64,000 nt of DNA from Treponema sp. (GTDB taxonomy: Bacteria > Spirochaetota > Spirochaetia > Treponematales > Treponemataceae), in contig JAEDDW010000002.1 in assembly GCA_016293645.1 (NCBI GenBank), positions 19,993 through 83,992 on the forward strand. The letters are read 5' to 3'. Positions 47,005 through 56,145 of this stretch are shown here, piece after piece. The position numbers and the translations under genes were made by a program. The first letter of the stretch is position 1. Every line of letters starts with the position of its first letter. Under the pieces are notes generated by a model. That model did no database searches and had not been told where the DNA came from. It saw nothing but the letters and a program-made list of their open reading frames with translations.

Positions 47005-48279
47005 ATGGCAGAAATCGAGACAAAATGCATTCACGCAGGATATGAACCAAAGAACGGTGAATCCCGCATGATTCCAATCATCCAGAGCACAACTTTCAAA
47101 TATGATTCAAGTGCTGACATGGGAAAACTCTTTGACCTTGAAGCAGAAGGTTATTTTTATACAAGACTTGCAAACCCAACCAACGACTATGTTGCAAAGA
47201 AAATCTGTGCCCTTGAAGGCGGAACTGCAGCAATGCTTACATCTTCAGGACAGGCTGCAAACCTTTTTGCCATTTTCAACATTGCATCTGCAGGTGACCA
47301 TGTTGTTGCCTCTTCTTCAATTTATGGCGGAACATTCAACCTCTTTAATGTAACAATGCGCAAGATGGGCATAGATTTTACTTTTGTAAGCCCAGAATGT
47401 ACTGAAGAAGAACTTAACGCAGCCTTCAAGCCAAACACAAAGGCTGTTTTCGGCGAAACAATTGCAAATCCATCCCTTGTAATCTTTGACTTTGAAAAGT
47501 TTGCAAAGGCAGCTCACAGCCACGGTGTACCTCTCGTAGTAGACAATACTTTTGCAACTCCTGTTAACTGCCGTCCCTTTGAATGGGGGGCTGACATCGT
47601 TACCCATTCGACAACAAAGTATATGGACGGACACGATGCAACTGTAGGCGGATGTATCGTAGACAGCGGTAAGTTTGACTGGATGGCACACAAGGACAAG
47701 TTCCCAGGCCTTTGTACTCCAGACGAAAGCTACCATGGAATCACTTATGCTGAAAAATTCGGGCAGGCCGGAGCTTTCATCACAAAGTGTACAGCACAGC
47801 TTATGCGCGACTTTGGCTGTATCCAGGCTCCAATGAACGCATATTTCCTTAACCTCGGTCTTGAATCCCTTCCTTTGAGAGTTGAACGCCATGTTGCAAA
47901 TGCTACAGCCATTGCTAAGTTCCTCAAGGATCATCCAAAGGTTGAATGGGTAAACTATCCAGGCCTTGAAGGCGACAAGTACTATGAACTTGCAAAAAAA
48001 TATATGCCTAAGGGAACCTGTGGCGTCATCAGCTTTGGCGTAAAGGGCGGAAGAAAGGCTGCCGAGGACTTTATGGGCAAGCTTAAAATTGGTATGATTG
48101 CTACACATGTTGCAGACAGCCGTACATGCGTACTCCATCCTGCCAGCGCAACACATCGCCAGCTTTCAGACCAGGAACTCATTGACTGTGGTGTAAGCCC
48201 GGATATGATCCGCCTTTCTGTTGGCGTTGAAAATGTAAATGATCTCATTGCAGATCTTAAGAATGCCCTTGAAAACTAA
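47005..48279 (+). CDS. metY: O-acetylhomoserine sulfhydrylase (MetY type)
   Basis: This 424-residue PLP enzyme of the Cys/Met metabolism family makes homocysteine from O-acetylhomoserine and sulfide. Hallmarks are TRLANPTNDYVAKKI near residue 53, SSGQAANLFAI, the PLP lysine in HSTTKYMDGHDATVGG near residue 208, and SRTCVLHPASATHRQL near the end. The length (about 425) and the 45-residue insertion (ESYHGITYAEKFG) fit MetY rather than MetB or MetC; methionine gamma-lyase is the less likely alternative. AGGAGT precedes the ATG. It starts a short amino-acid gene run. Confidence 0.9.
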   Translation: MAEIETKCIHAGYEPKNGESRMIPIIQSTTFKYDSSADMGKLFDLEAEGYFYTRLANPTNDYVAKKICALEGGTAAMLTSSGQAANLFAIFNIASAGDHVVASSSIYGGTFNLFNVTMRKMGIDFTFVSPECTEEELNAAFKPNTKAVFGETIANPSLVIFDFEKFAKAAHSHGVPLVVDNTFATPVNCRPFEWGADIVTHSTTKYMDGHDATVGGCIVDSGKFDWMAHKDKFPGLCTPDESYHGITYAEKFGQAGAFITKCTAQLMRDFGCIQAPMNAYFLNLGLESLPLRVERHVANATAIAKFLKDHPKVEWVNYPGLEGDKYYELAKKYMPKGTCGVISFGVKGGRKAAEDFMGKLKIGMIATHVADSRTCVLHPASATHRQLSDQELIDCGVSPDMIRLSVGVENVNDLIADLKNALEN

Positions 48280-48311
48280 TTGCTGTCCCTTGATGGCATA
48301 AGGAGATAAAA

Positions 48312-49346
48312 ATGATTGTTGTATTAAAGAATGGCTTTGGTGAAAATAAAGTTGAAGATTTCATCAGCGACATCAAGTCAAAAGGCCTTGACTGTCATGT
48401 TGTAAAAGGTGTTGAAAAGACCATCGTTGGTCTTCTTGGAGATACTTCGAAACTTGATCCACGGGATTTTTTAAGCAGCGACATTGTTGAAAGCGCAGAA
48501 CGCGTTTCGGCTCCTTACAAGATGGCAAGCCGTGAATTCCATCCTGAAAACACAATTGTTGAAATCGGCGCAAATCAGTCAGGTGTGACTTCCTGCCTTA
48601 TCGGTGACGGAAAGACAATTCCAGTTATCGCAGGTCCTTGTGCCGTAGAAGGGGAAGAACAGATTCTTAATGCCGCCCGTGCCGTAAAGGCTGCCGGAGC
48701 AAGAATTCTCCGCGGCGGTGCCTATAAGCCTCGTACATCCCCATACAGTTTCCAGGGTATGGGAAAGGACGGTATCCGTCTTCTTGAACTTGCAAAGAAG
48801 GAAACTGGTCTTCCAATCTGTACTGAACTTATGGCAATCAGCGAAATCGGCAATTTCCATAATGTTGACCTTATTCAGGTTGGTGCCCGCAACTTCCAGA
48901 ACTTTGACCTTCTGAAGGAACTGGGAAGATTCGGTAAGCCTGTTCTCCTTAAGCGCGGACTTTCAGGAACAATCCAGGAACTCCTCATGTCTGCCGAATA
49001 CATCATGGCCAACGGAAATGAAAACGTAATTCTTTGTGAACGCGGAATCCGCACCTATGATCCGTATACAAGAAACTGCCTTGATGTAAGCGCAGTTCCT
49101 TACCTTCACAAGGTAAGCCACCTTCCTGTTGTCCTTGATCCAAGCCATGCATCTGGAATCCGCTGGATGGTTGGAACCCTTGCCTGTGCTTCAGTTGCTG
49201 CAGGCTGTGACGGTCTTGAAATCGAAGTTCACTGCAATCCTGAAAAGGCATGGAGTGATGCATCCCAGCAGCTTAACCCGACTATGTTTGAAGAATTGAT
49301 GACAAAGCTCGGTAAGTATGCCGCAGTTGAAAACAAGACAATGTAG
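48312..49346 (+). CDS. aroF: 3-deoxy-7-phosphoheptulonate synthase (DAHP synthase, AroF beta type)
   Basis: This 344-residue enzyme is the first of the shikimate pathway. The N-terminal 75 residues form a ferredoxin-like regulatory domain (MIVVLKNGFGENKVEDFI); the barrel follows, with IAGPCAVEGEEQI near residue 107, RGGAYKPRTSPYSFQG and VLDPSHASGIRWMV. This is the type I-beta form that feedback-inhibits through its N-domain. AAGGAG precedes it, and it is 3 bp from tyrA, so both act on aromatic amino-acid synthesis. Confidence 0.95.
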   Translation: MIVVLKNGFGENKVEDFISDIKSKGLDCHVVKGVEKTIVGLLGDTSKLDPRDFLSSDIVESAERVSAPYKMASREFHPENTIVEIGANQSGVTSCLIGDGKTIPVIAGPCAVEGEEQILNAARAVKAAGARILRGGAYKPRTSPYSFQGMGKDGIRLLELAKKETGLPICTELMAISEIGNFHNVDLIQVGARNFQNFDLLKELGRFGKPVLLKRGLSGTIQELLMSAEYIMANGNENVILCERGIRTYDPYTRNCLDVSAVPYLHKVSHLPVVLDPSHASGIRWMVGTLACASVAAGCDGLEIEVHCNPEKAWSDASQQLNPTMFEELMTKLGKYAAVENKTM

Positions 49347-49349
49347 CCT

Positions 49350-50249
49350 ATGAAAAAGTTAAATGAACTTACATACGGAATCGTAGGCCTTGGCCTCATG
49401 GGCGGTTCCATTGCAAAATCAATCCGTGAAAACATCCTTTCAAGTGGCGGTTCAACTGGAAAAATTTATGCTTCCACAAGAAATGTTGCTGCCCTTGAAC
49501 TTGCAAAAAGCCAGTACGTTCTTGATGACTTTTATACTCTGGATAAAGTTGATGAAATGCTTGCCCTCTGCGATTTTGTCTTTGTATGCTTTTATCCTCA
49601 TATGACTGTTGATTTTCTTGCGGCACATAAAAATGCTTTCAAGAAAGGTTCCGTTGTTACGGACATCAACGGCGTAAAGGCCGAAATTTTTGACCGACTT
49701 GCAGAAATTGAAAGCGAAAACTACGATTTCATTCCGGGGCATCCTATGGCCGGCGGTGAAAAAGAAGGGTATGCGGCAAGTAACGCAGCCTTCTTTAAAA
49801 ACCACAATTATATCCTCATGCCTCTTGCTTCAAACAAGGTTGACAATGTCGAGCAGTTCAAGCGTCTCATAACTGAGATGGGCTTTACCCAGATTGTTGA
49901 AACTGACGGCCGCGTACATGATCATAAGATTGCCTTTACGTCCCAGCTTTGCCATGTAATTGCCAGTGCCCTTGTGAACAGTGCTGAAGATGCAAAAGTG
50001 ACACAGTTTGGAGGCGGAAGTTTTGAGGACCTTACACGCATAGCCATGATCAATGCTCCTTTGTGGACAGAGCTTTTTCTTGCAAACAAGGCGGAACTCA
50101 TCGCTCACATTGAGAATTTTGAAAGATCCCTTGAAGTCCTCAAGGAATACATTAAGAATGATAAGGCTGAAGAAACCAAAGCCTATCTTGAGGATGTCCG
50201 TGTAAAACGCATCGAGATGTCCCGCAAAGATGTAAAGGTTGAAAAATAA
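49350..50249 (+). CDS. tyrA: Prephenate dehydrogenase
   Basis: This 299-residue NAD-dependent enzyme leads to tyrosine. It has the Rossmann motif GIVGLGLMGGSIAKSI near residue 10, the catalytic-histidine motif FIPGHPMAGGEKEG near residue 129, and the helical C-domain. There is no ACT domain and no chorismate mutase fusion. It is cotranscribed with aroF (3-bp gap) and followed by apt after 17 bp. Confidence 0.93.
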   Translation: MKKLNELTYGIVGLGLMGGSIAKSIRENILSSGGSTGKIYASTRNVAALELAKSQYVLDDFYTLDKVDEMLALCDFVFVCFYPHMTVDFLAAHKNAFKKGSVVTDINGVKAEIFDRLAEIESENYDFIPGHPMAGGEKEGYAASNAAFFKNHNYILMPLASNKVDNVEQFKRLITEMGFTQIVETDGRVHDHKIAFTSQLCHVIASALVNSAEDAKVTQFGGGSFEDLTRIAMINAPLWTELFLANKAELIAHIENFERSLEVLKEYIKNDKAEETKAYLEDVRVKRIEMSRKDVKVEK

Positions 50250-50266
50250 TTTTTCATGGAGGCTGA

Positions 50267-50809
50267 ATGATGGAACAGAAAGACTTCAATACATTGGACA
50301 AGGTTATCGGACGTGTGCCTGATTTCCCAAAAAAGGGCGTTCTTTTCTACGATATCACCGGTATACTTCGTCATCCTGAGGAATTTAAATATACCATTGA
50401 CCGCATGTGTGAAATCTATAAGGACAAGAAAATTGATGCAGTAGCCGGCATTGAAAGCCGCGGTTTCATTTTTGCATCCTGCCTTGCTGAGCGCATGGGA
50501 ATCCCTTTGATTCTGATCCGTAAAAAAGGAAAGCTTCCTGCAAAGACATACACGCAGAAATATGATTTGGAATATGGTTCTGCAGAGATTGAAGTACATA
50601 CGGCTGATGTTGAAAAGGGGCAGAACATTCTTTTGATCGATGACCTTATTGCTACAGGCGGAACTTTGAATGCTGCCGTAAAACTTATGGCCCAGGGCGG
50701 TGCAAAGGTTACTGATGTCTTTGGTGTGATCGGGCTTCCTTTCCTCAATTTCAAGAAAGTCCTTGAAGGAATTGAAGTGACGACACTTGTGGATTACATG
50801 TCCGAATGA
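50267..50809 (+). CDS. apt: Adenine phosphoribosyltransferase
   Basis: This 180-residue salvage enzyme converts adenine and PRPP to AMP. It has KVIGRVPDFPKKGVLFYDIT at the start, AGIESRGFIF, RKKGKLPAKT and the PRPP-binding ILLIDDLIATGGTLNAA near residue 124. GGAGG lies 4-7 bp upstream of two adjacent ATGs. It ends the metY-aroF-tyrA run at a terminator. Confidence 0.96.
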   Translation: MMEQKDFNTLDKVIGRVPDFPKKGVLFYDITGILRHPEEFKYTIDRMCEIYKDKKIDAVAGIESRGFIFASCLAERMGIPLILIRKKGKLPAKTYTQKYDLEYGSAEIEVHTADVEKGQNILLIDDLIATGGTLNAAVKLMAQGGAKVTDVFGVIGLPFLNFKKVLEGIEVTTLVDYMSE

Positions 50810-50826
50810 AATTTGCTTTCGATGAA

Positions 50827-50864
50827 AAGGCATGCGTCGTGATAAACGCGTGCCTTATTTTTTT
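50827..50864 (+). terminator. Terminator of apt, overlapping the end of the convergent M16 gene
   Basis: AAGGCATGCGT (50827-50837) pairs with ACGCGTGCCTT (50846-50856) with one G-U pair, followed by ATTTTTTT. The stop codon of the opposite gene (50855) lies inside it, so coding sequence doubles as the T tract. Confidence 0.85.
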
Positions 50865-53644
50865 CCGTCAACAGAGAATACTTTCATCATAGGTTCTTCC
50901 TGTATGAAACTATCAAGAATCCCGATGAATTTTTCTGCGTCTGCATTTTCAAGTTCCAGATAGCGGTTCAGATATTCCGAGAAATTTCCTTCCGTAATTC
51001 CGTCCTGGATCAATCTTGCGTTGCCTGTATTGGAATCCGTCTTTTCAAAGATTTTAATCTCATATCTTGACTTGATGGTCCTTATGCATTTTCCGGATTT
51101 TTCCTTGTCCTCAAGTTCTTCCAGAAGTTCGTTTCTTTTTTCTTCATATATTTTGAAAAATGTGTCCGCTTTTTTTATTTTGTTTCCGTGGATGTATCCG
51201 GCAGGAATGTTTTTCGTTGCGTCATATGAGATGCAGTAGGATTCTGTTTCTTTGTCGATTCTGCTTGCAAGTTCCATGAGAAGGGCATTGAAAAGCATGA
51301 TGTCCATGCTGGTGTCAGGTGCCTTGAAATACAGCTGTACCGGATCAAGGAATTCCTTTGTGGGTACAAGAAGGGGAGATTCCTTTGGCGCAAGTTCTGG
51401 AGGTAGATCGGAAGAATATAAATGCCGCAGCTGAATGTTCCTCTGTCGGTTTTTCCATTTGAGTTCCGGGAATGTCCATTTTTTTCTTTCATTTTGTGCT
51501 TTCAGACGGCCGAATGATTTTTCCGCTGCTGAAAATGCTTCCTTGTATGAAACATCTCCACAAATTACAATTGAATAAAGTGATGCATCCAGAAATTCAG
51601 TATACCCTGAAAGAAGCGACTGGTATGATGCTGAATTGTATTTGTTGTCGTAGTCTCTGAAAATCTGTCCGGGGTTTGTGTCCCGTAAAAGATAGGCAAA
51701 GACATTGTTTCTCATCTGTGTGCCAAGATCTGCGTTTTTCATCAGGGTGCTGTAGCTCTCATCCGCAAAAAGCCGGTCCGCCTGTACAGGTGTTATTTCT
51801 CCGTAAATCAAGGCATTTGAGATTGCGTCAAGAGTCTGTTCCAGATTGTCTTTCAGAACTTCACATGTAATGTATGAAACGGTTTCCAGAGTCTCCGAAG
51901 TTACGTTGCCTATGTGTGAATTCTTTGCTGCGGCAGAAACCAGAATCGATCTGAGATTTTTTTCCTTGACGGGAGAGGCAAGCATGCCACCTGAGATGGC
52001 CGTTGATATGCAGACAGTCTGTGAGCCTTTGTTTTCTTTTACCGTAACAGGGATTCCGTTTGAAAGCTTTTTTTCTTTTATGTTTTTGATTGAATTTGCA
52101 TAGAAAATTTCTGATGGTCTTGACCTGATGACGATTCCATCCTTTGTTTTATCTAATTCAACGGAATGCTTTTTTTCAGCTTTTGCTTTTTTCGCAAGCA
52201 GATCATTCTTCCACCATGAACTGTTCTTTTCGTCGATTTTTTCATAGCCTCTTTCGAGAAAATCCTTTTTCTGCTTTTCGTATTTTTCCTTGTTTACAAG
52301 AAGAAACAGAAAAGGCTCTTCATTCCTCAGATGGTGCAGAACTTCATTTTCAGTAACGTTCAGTATTCCGTATGTAATATCCTGAAAACCTTTGTAGAAG
52401 TCTTCTGGTGTAGTCCATTTTGCATAAGGCCAGTAGTCCGCAAGAAGTGAACTCATGGCTCTTCCATTTCCTGATGTGACTGAATGTTTTTCAAGAATCA
52501 TGTTCTGACTGTTTATGAATTCCTTTCTTGTAAATTCTGTTTTGGATTTAAGAATTTCAATAAAAGTATCTCCTTGTTCTGCCGCGGTTACCTGTTCCAA
52601 AGGACCTTCCGGTCTGGAAAAGAAATATGGCTCTTCCATGAGGGCCTGAAGGATAAGTCTTGAAGTTCCGTTTTTGTGGGCGATTGTTGCCGCAATGTAA
52701 TCTGTACTCCTGATGGCTGTAACAGGATTTGAAGCGAATGCTGTCTTATAGACTGATTCATCCTGATTCATTGCTGCGGCTGCTAAATCGCACTGATTCA
52801 TGTTCATGGATGTATATTGAACGACAATCTGGGTCAGTTCCTTTGAAAACTGGTCTGAAACAATTACAAATTTCCTTTGTCCGTCTTTATCCTCTGTTTT
52901 TTCAGACTGAACTGATTTCTGCGGCTTTGAACCTGGTTTCCACGAGCCTAGATTTGATTCACATAATTTTCCAATGCTCTTTGCATCAATGTTTCCGGAA
53001 ATGAAGAGGGCACTGCCATCAGGTGTATAATAACCTGCTGAGATATTTGAAAGGATTGTCCTGATCTGGCTGACGGAATAGCTTGAAAAAAGTGAAGGGT
53101 AAATTCCTGAATCATGTTTCCAGGGCTGTTCATGAAATACTCTCGAATCAATTGAACTGTTTATGAAACCTGAGGTGCTTTGTGAATATTCCGTTGATTC
53201 TTTTTTCATCTGATCGTGTACTGTTTTGATTTCTTTGTCGGAAAAAACTGCACCGGAAAGCTGATCTGATAAAATCTCAAGGCAGTCTTCAAGTTCCTCG
53301 GCTGATATAAGCAATGATATTTTTGTGCTGTCTGAATTGCACTGCCATTTACCGTTGTGGAGCTCAAGATAGTCTTTCATTTGGAATTCATGAAGCCTTG
53401 CAAGCATTGAGAAAAATCCGCATGTCGACTGGTTCTGTGCTGAAAAACCAGCTCTGTTTACAAGCTCAACGGAAACAAGTGCGTTGCTTTTGTCTGGAAT
53501 CACAAAGACAGTCAGACCGTTCTGCAATGTGAATATGTTCAATGAAAGTGCGCTGTTTTCGATCTGAATGCTGGTCTGGGCGAATATAAGGTGATGAATG
53601 AATATCAATGTAACGGATAAAAAAAACTTTTTGATGTCATGCAT
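50855..53644 (-). CDS. Exported M16-family protein with a destroyed zinc site
   Basis: This 929-residue two-unit M16 protein (insulysin/pitrilysin-like layout) has a signal peptide (MHDIKKFFLSVTLIFIHHLI, then FAQ). The family's HxxEH is gone: where GIAHFLEHM is expected, the sequence reads GFFSMLARL (residues 76-84), so both histidines and the glutamate are replaced by S79, R83 and A82. The second unit begins near residue 510 (KKLSNGIPVTVKEN) and is intact in length. The frame is open throughout, so it is under selection but not a peptidase. A chaperone or partner role for an active M16 enzyme is inference. It shares its -35 box with the divergent gene. Confidence 0.85.
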   Translation of the reverse strand: MHDIKKFFLSVTLIFIHHLIFAQTSIQIENSALSLNIFTLQNGLTVFVIPDKSNALVSVELVNRAGFSAQNQSTCGFFSMLARLHEFQMKDYLELHNGKWQCNSDSTKISLLISAEELEDCLEILSDQLSGAVFSDKEIKTVHDQMKKESTEYSQSTSGFINSSIDSRVFHEQPWKHDSGIYPSLFSSYSVSQIRTILSNISAGYYTPDGSALFISGNIDAKSIGKLCESNLGSWKPGSKPQKSVQSEKTEDKDGQRKFVIVSDQFSKELTQIVVQYTSMNMNQCDLAAAAMNQDESVYKTAFASNPVTAIRSTDYIAATIAHKNGTSRLILQALMEEPYFFSRPEGPLEQVTAAEQGDTFIEILKSKTEFTRKEFINSQNMILEKHSVTSGNGRAMSSLLADYWPYAKWTTPEDFYKGFQDITYGILNVTENEVLHHLRNEEPFLFLLVNKEKYEKQKKDFLERGYEKIDEKNSSWWKNDLLAKKAKAEKKHSVELDKTKDGIVIRSRPSEIFYANSIKNIKEKKLSNGIPVTVKENKGSQTVCISTAISGGMLASPVKEKNLRSILVSAAAKNSHIGNVTSETLETVSYITCEVLKDNLEQTLDAISNALIYGEITPVQADRLFADESYSTLMKNADLGTQMRNNVFAYLLRDTNPGQIFRDYDNKYNSASYQSLLSGYTEFLDASLYSIVICGDVSYKEAFSAAEKSFGRLKAQNERKKWTFPELKWKNRQRNIQLRHLYSSDLPPELAPKESPLLVPTKEFLDPVQLYFKAPDTSMDIMLFNALLMELASRIDKETESYCISYDATKNIPAGYIHGNKIKKADTFFKIYEEKRNELLEELEDKEKSGKCIRTIKSRYEIKIFEKTDSNTGNARLIQDGITEGNFSEYLNRYLELENADAEKFIGILDSFIQEEPMMKVFSVDGKK

Positions 53645-53656
53645 ATTTCACTTTGA

Positions 53657-53708
53657 ATAATAAAAGGAATTCCTGAAAATTGCAATTTTCATCATTTCTT
53701 ATTAGAAT
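53657..53708. promoter_or_regulatory. Divergent promoter pair sharing one palindromic -35 box
   Basis: TTGCAA at 53680-53685 is its own reverse complement. Rightward: 17-bp spacer, TAGAAT (53703-53708), 6 bp to the ATG at 53715. Leftward: 17-bp spacer, TATTAT (53662-53657), 12 bp to the ATG at 53644. The -35 is the centre of the 16-bp perfect palindrome GAAAATTGCAATTTTC (53675-53690). Confidence 0.65.
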
Positions 53709-53714
53709 TGAATA

Positions 53715-55946
53715 ATGCTGAAAGTAAAATCGAACAAGGCGTTTCATTTTGATATCGCTTCCATAGATAAAAAGCTTCTGAACGGTAAACGAAATTTGAC
53801 TGCGGCCGAGATCAAGATACTTGAATCTAATTTCAATGTTTCTGAAGATCCACAGTGGAAAAATGTATTTGTAAGCTGTGATGAAAATGGTTTTGATCCT
53901 GCCATGATCAGACATTCGGAATTCCATGGGTATGTAATTCTTGGTGAACTGACTGACAGTTCCATTACTTATCACGATCTTGAGCTGAATACTGGAATCA
54001 CCCATTCCTATCTCCAGGATGTTGTTGTCGGTGATAATTGTGCTATACATAATGTCAGATATCTTGTCAATTACAGATTGGGTGACCGTGTAATACTTTT
54101 CAACATCCAGGAAATGTGTTGCACCAGGCATTCAAAATTCGGAGAAGGAATCCTAAAGGAAAATGAACCCGAAGAAAACCGGATCTGGATTGGAGTCGGC
54201 AATGAAAATGGAAATCGTTCCGTCCTTCCGTTTGAGGATCTCATTCCTGCTGATGCCTACATCTGGTCGAGATACAGAGAAGACAAAAAACTCATGGACC
54301 GTTTTGTCGAACTTACAGAATATGGAAAATCAAAAAAGTGGGATACTTACGGAATCGTTGGAAATGATGTCGTTATAAAGAATTCTACGCTGCTGAAAGA
54401 TGTCAAGGTCGGAGAGTGCACATATATAAAGGGTGCATTTAAGCTTAAGAACATCATGATTCTTTCCTCCGAAAATGAACCAAGTCAGATAGGCGAGGGG
54501 GTTGAACTTGTCAACGGTATCGTCGGTTATGGATGTCATATCTTCTATCAGGCTGTTGCCGTTAGATTTGTCATTGGAAGAAACTGTCAGCTTAAATATG
54601 GTGCCCGTCTTCTGAATTCCGTTCTGGGAGACAACTCTACCGTTTCATGCTGTGAACTTCTGAACAATCTGATTTATCCTTTCCATGAGCAGCATCATAA
54701 TTCTTCATTCCTTATCGCCTCTACGATCATGGGGCAGTCCAATATCGCCAGTGCGGCAACTATTGGATCAAATCATAATTCAAGAAGTCCTGACTGTGAG
54801 ATGATTGCAGGTCGTGGTTTCTGGCCTGGTTTGTGTTCCGACTTCAAATTTGATTCCAGGTTTGCCTCTTTTGTCCTTGCATCAAAAGGCACTTATCGCC
54901 ATGAACTGAACATTACCTATCCGTTTTCATTGATTGCTCCAGATTATGAAAACAACAGCGTCCATATAATTCCGGCTTACTGGTTCCTGTACAATATGTT
55001 TGCCATCGTCAGGAACAAATACAAGTTTGCCTCCCGTGACAAGCGCTTTAAAGTAGTTCAGCATATTGAGACAAATCCTCTTGCTCCGGATACGGTCCAG
55101 GAAATTGTTTTTTCAATCAATAGGCTCATTGAACTTACATCAAGATATCTCAACATGAATGAATGTGATGCTGAAAAATACACCAAGGAAATCTGTGATA
55201 TGGATTTCTACAGGGAATGCAGGAGAAAAATAAAGGAATGTATGCCTGAGGATGTTCTTGTGATTGCAAAGGATTTTCTGCATAAGAACTACGAATCCAA
55301 GTTCCTTCTTGTTGATGACCGATGTCAGAATAAATACGGTGCGATTGTCTACAAACCTTCACAGGCTTACAGAGAATACAGACGTGTGCTTAAATACTTT
55401 GCCGCAGAGTCTCTTATGGCTTATGTTGTCAGAAAAAACAAGGAATCTCTTTCAGTTGAGGATATTACGGAAATCAAGAAGATTCCTCTGTACAATGAAT
55501 GGTCAAATGTCGGTGGTCAGGTCATACCGAACGCAAAAATACAGGAGCTGATTTTCAAGATTAAAAATGGAGAAATCAACAGCTGGGATATGGTCCATAA
55601 ATTCTATGATGGATGTGAATCAGATTACTATAAATACAAAGCCCGTTATTCCCTCTACATTATTGAATGGCTTTATTCCAAATCCATCGAGTATTTTACT
55701 GAGACGGACTACGAGAAATTCCTTGCGGATGTTGCCTTTGTTTCCATGAACATGCTTGAATCATCCATTCAGGTAAGGGAAAGGGATTACACTGAATACT
55801 TCAGGTCGGTTACTTTCAGGAACAGTGCGGAAAAGGAAGCTGTACTCGGTTCCCTTGATAAGGATGGATTTCTTAAGAAGCTGCGGAATGCGACTGATGA
55901 TTTCTCAGCCAACCTTGAAAAACTATTCAAGAATCTCAGGGCATGA
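53715..55946 (+). CDS. DUF4954-family protein with left-handed beta-helix repeats
   Basis: This 743-residue cytoplasmic protein resembles the DUF4954 proteins of Bacteroidetes and treponemes. Residues of about 75-380 carry hexapeptide-type repeats (VVVGDNCAIHNV, VVIKNSTLLKDVKVGECTYIKG, VIGRNCQLKYGARLLNSVLGDNS), the fold of acyl- and nucleotidyl-sugar transferases. HHNSSFLIASTIMGQSNIA and GSNHNSRSPDCEMIAGRGFWPG may form the active region. The last 330 residues are helical. A transferase role in sugar or envelope metabolism is inference. The mRNA is probably leaderless. Confidence 0.7.
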   Translation: MLKVKSNKAFHFDIASIDKKLLNGKRNLTAAEIKILESNFNVSEDPQWKNVFVSCDENGFDPAMIRHSEFHGYVILGELTDSSITYHDLELNTGITHSYLQDVVVGDNCAIHNVRYLVNYRLGDRVILFNIQEMCCTRHSKFGEGILKENEPEENRIWIGVGNENGNRSVLPFEDLIPADAYIWSRYREDKKLMDRFVELTEYGKSKKWDTYGIVGNDVVIKNSTLLKDVKVGECTYIKGAFKLKNIMILSSENEPSQIGEGVELVNGIVGYGCHIFYQAVAVRFVIGRNCQLKYGARLLNSVLGDNSTVSCCELLNNLIYPFHEQHHNSSFLIASTIMGQSNIASAATIGSNHNSRSPDCEMIAGRGFWPGLCSDFKFDSRFASFVLASKGTYRHELNITYPFSLIAPDYENNSVHIIPAYWFLYNMFAIVRNKYKFASRDKRFKVVQHIETNPLAPDTVQEIVFSINRLIELTSRYLNMNECDAEKYTKEICDMDFYRECRRKIKECMPEDVLVIAKDFLHKNYESKFLLVDDRCQNKYGAIVYKPSQAYREYRRVLKYFAAESLMAYVVRKNKESLSVEDITEIKKIPLYNEWSNVGGQVIPNAKIQELIFKIKNGEINSWDMVHKFYDGCESDYYKYKARYSLYIIEWLYSKSIEYFTETDYEKFLADVAFVSMNMLESSIQVRERDYTEYFRSVTFRNSAEKEAVLGSLDKDGFLKKLRNATDDFSANLEKLFKNLRA

Positions 55947-55966
55947 GTTCAGGATGTTTTCTAATG

Positions 55967-55995
55967 TTGACTTTTCTTTGATTTAGGGTTAGATT
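55967..55995 (+). promoter_or_regulatory. Leaderless promoter of the leuL-leuA transcript
   Basis: TTGACT (55967-55972), 17-bp spacer, TAGATT (55990-55995), then 7 bp to the ATG of the leader peptide at 56003. No convincing Shine-Dalgarno site precedes that ATG. Confidence 0.6.
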
Positions 55996-56002
55996 GGTAT
56001 CC

Positions 56003-56062
56003 ATGAAATTCACAGCACTACTTCTACTATTGTCATTGTCTCGTGTAAAGGCCGCAAGGTAG
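56003..56062 (+). CDS. leuL: Leucine leader peptide (attenuation sensor)
   Basis: This 19-codon frame encodes MKFTALLLLLSLSRVKAAR. Six of its seven codons 6-12 are leucine (CTA, CTT, CTA, CTA, TTG, then TCA for serine, TTG), including the less-used CTA. It lies between a promoter and a terminator hairpin upstream of leuA, the standard layout of a leucine attenuator. Its stop codon overlaps the proposed antiterminator arm (56054-56060). Confidence 0.8.
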   Translation: MKFTALLLLLSLSRVKAAR

Positions 56063-56094
56063 CAAGTCGCTGTATATTATCTACGTAAATTACA

Positions 56095-56131
56095 GACCTG
56101 TTGCTGAAAGGCAGCGGGTCTTTTTATTTTT
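56095..56131 (+). terminator. leuA attenuator terminator
   Basis: GACCTGTTGC (56095-56104) and GCAGCGGGTC (56111-56120) pair over 10 positions (two G-U) around TGAAAG, then TTTTTATTTTT. The left arm can pair instead with GCAAGGT (56054-56060) as ACCT-gt-TGC, which would break the terminator when the ribosome stalls at the leucine codons upstream. Confidence 0.8.
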
Positions 56132-56145
56132 CAAGGAGTATAAAA

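Noticed and set aside
47317..48156. 279-residue open frame antisense to metY
   Set aside because: It is a shadow of a strongly codon-biased gene, with no ribosome-binding site or family resemblance.
56101..56145. leuA starting at TTG 56101
   Set aside because: This would translate the loop and T run of the attenuator. ATG 56146 has AAGGAG at 7 bp.
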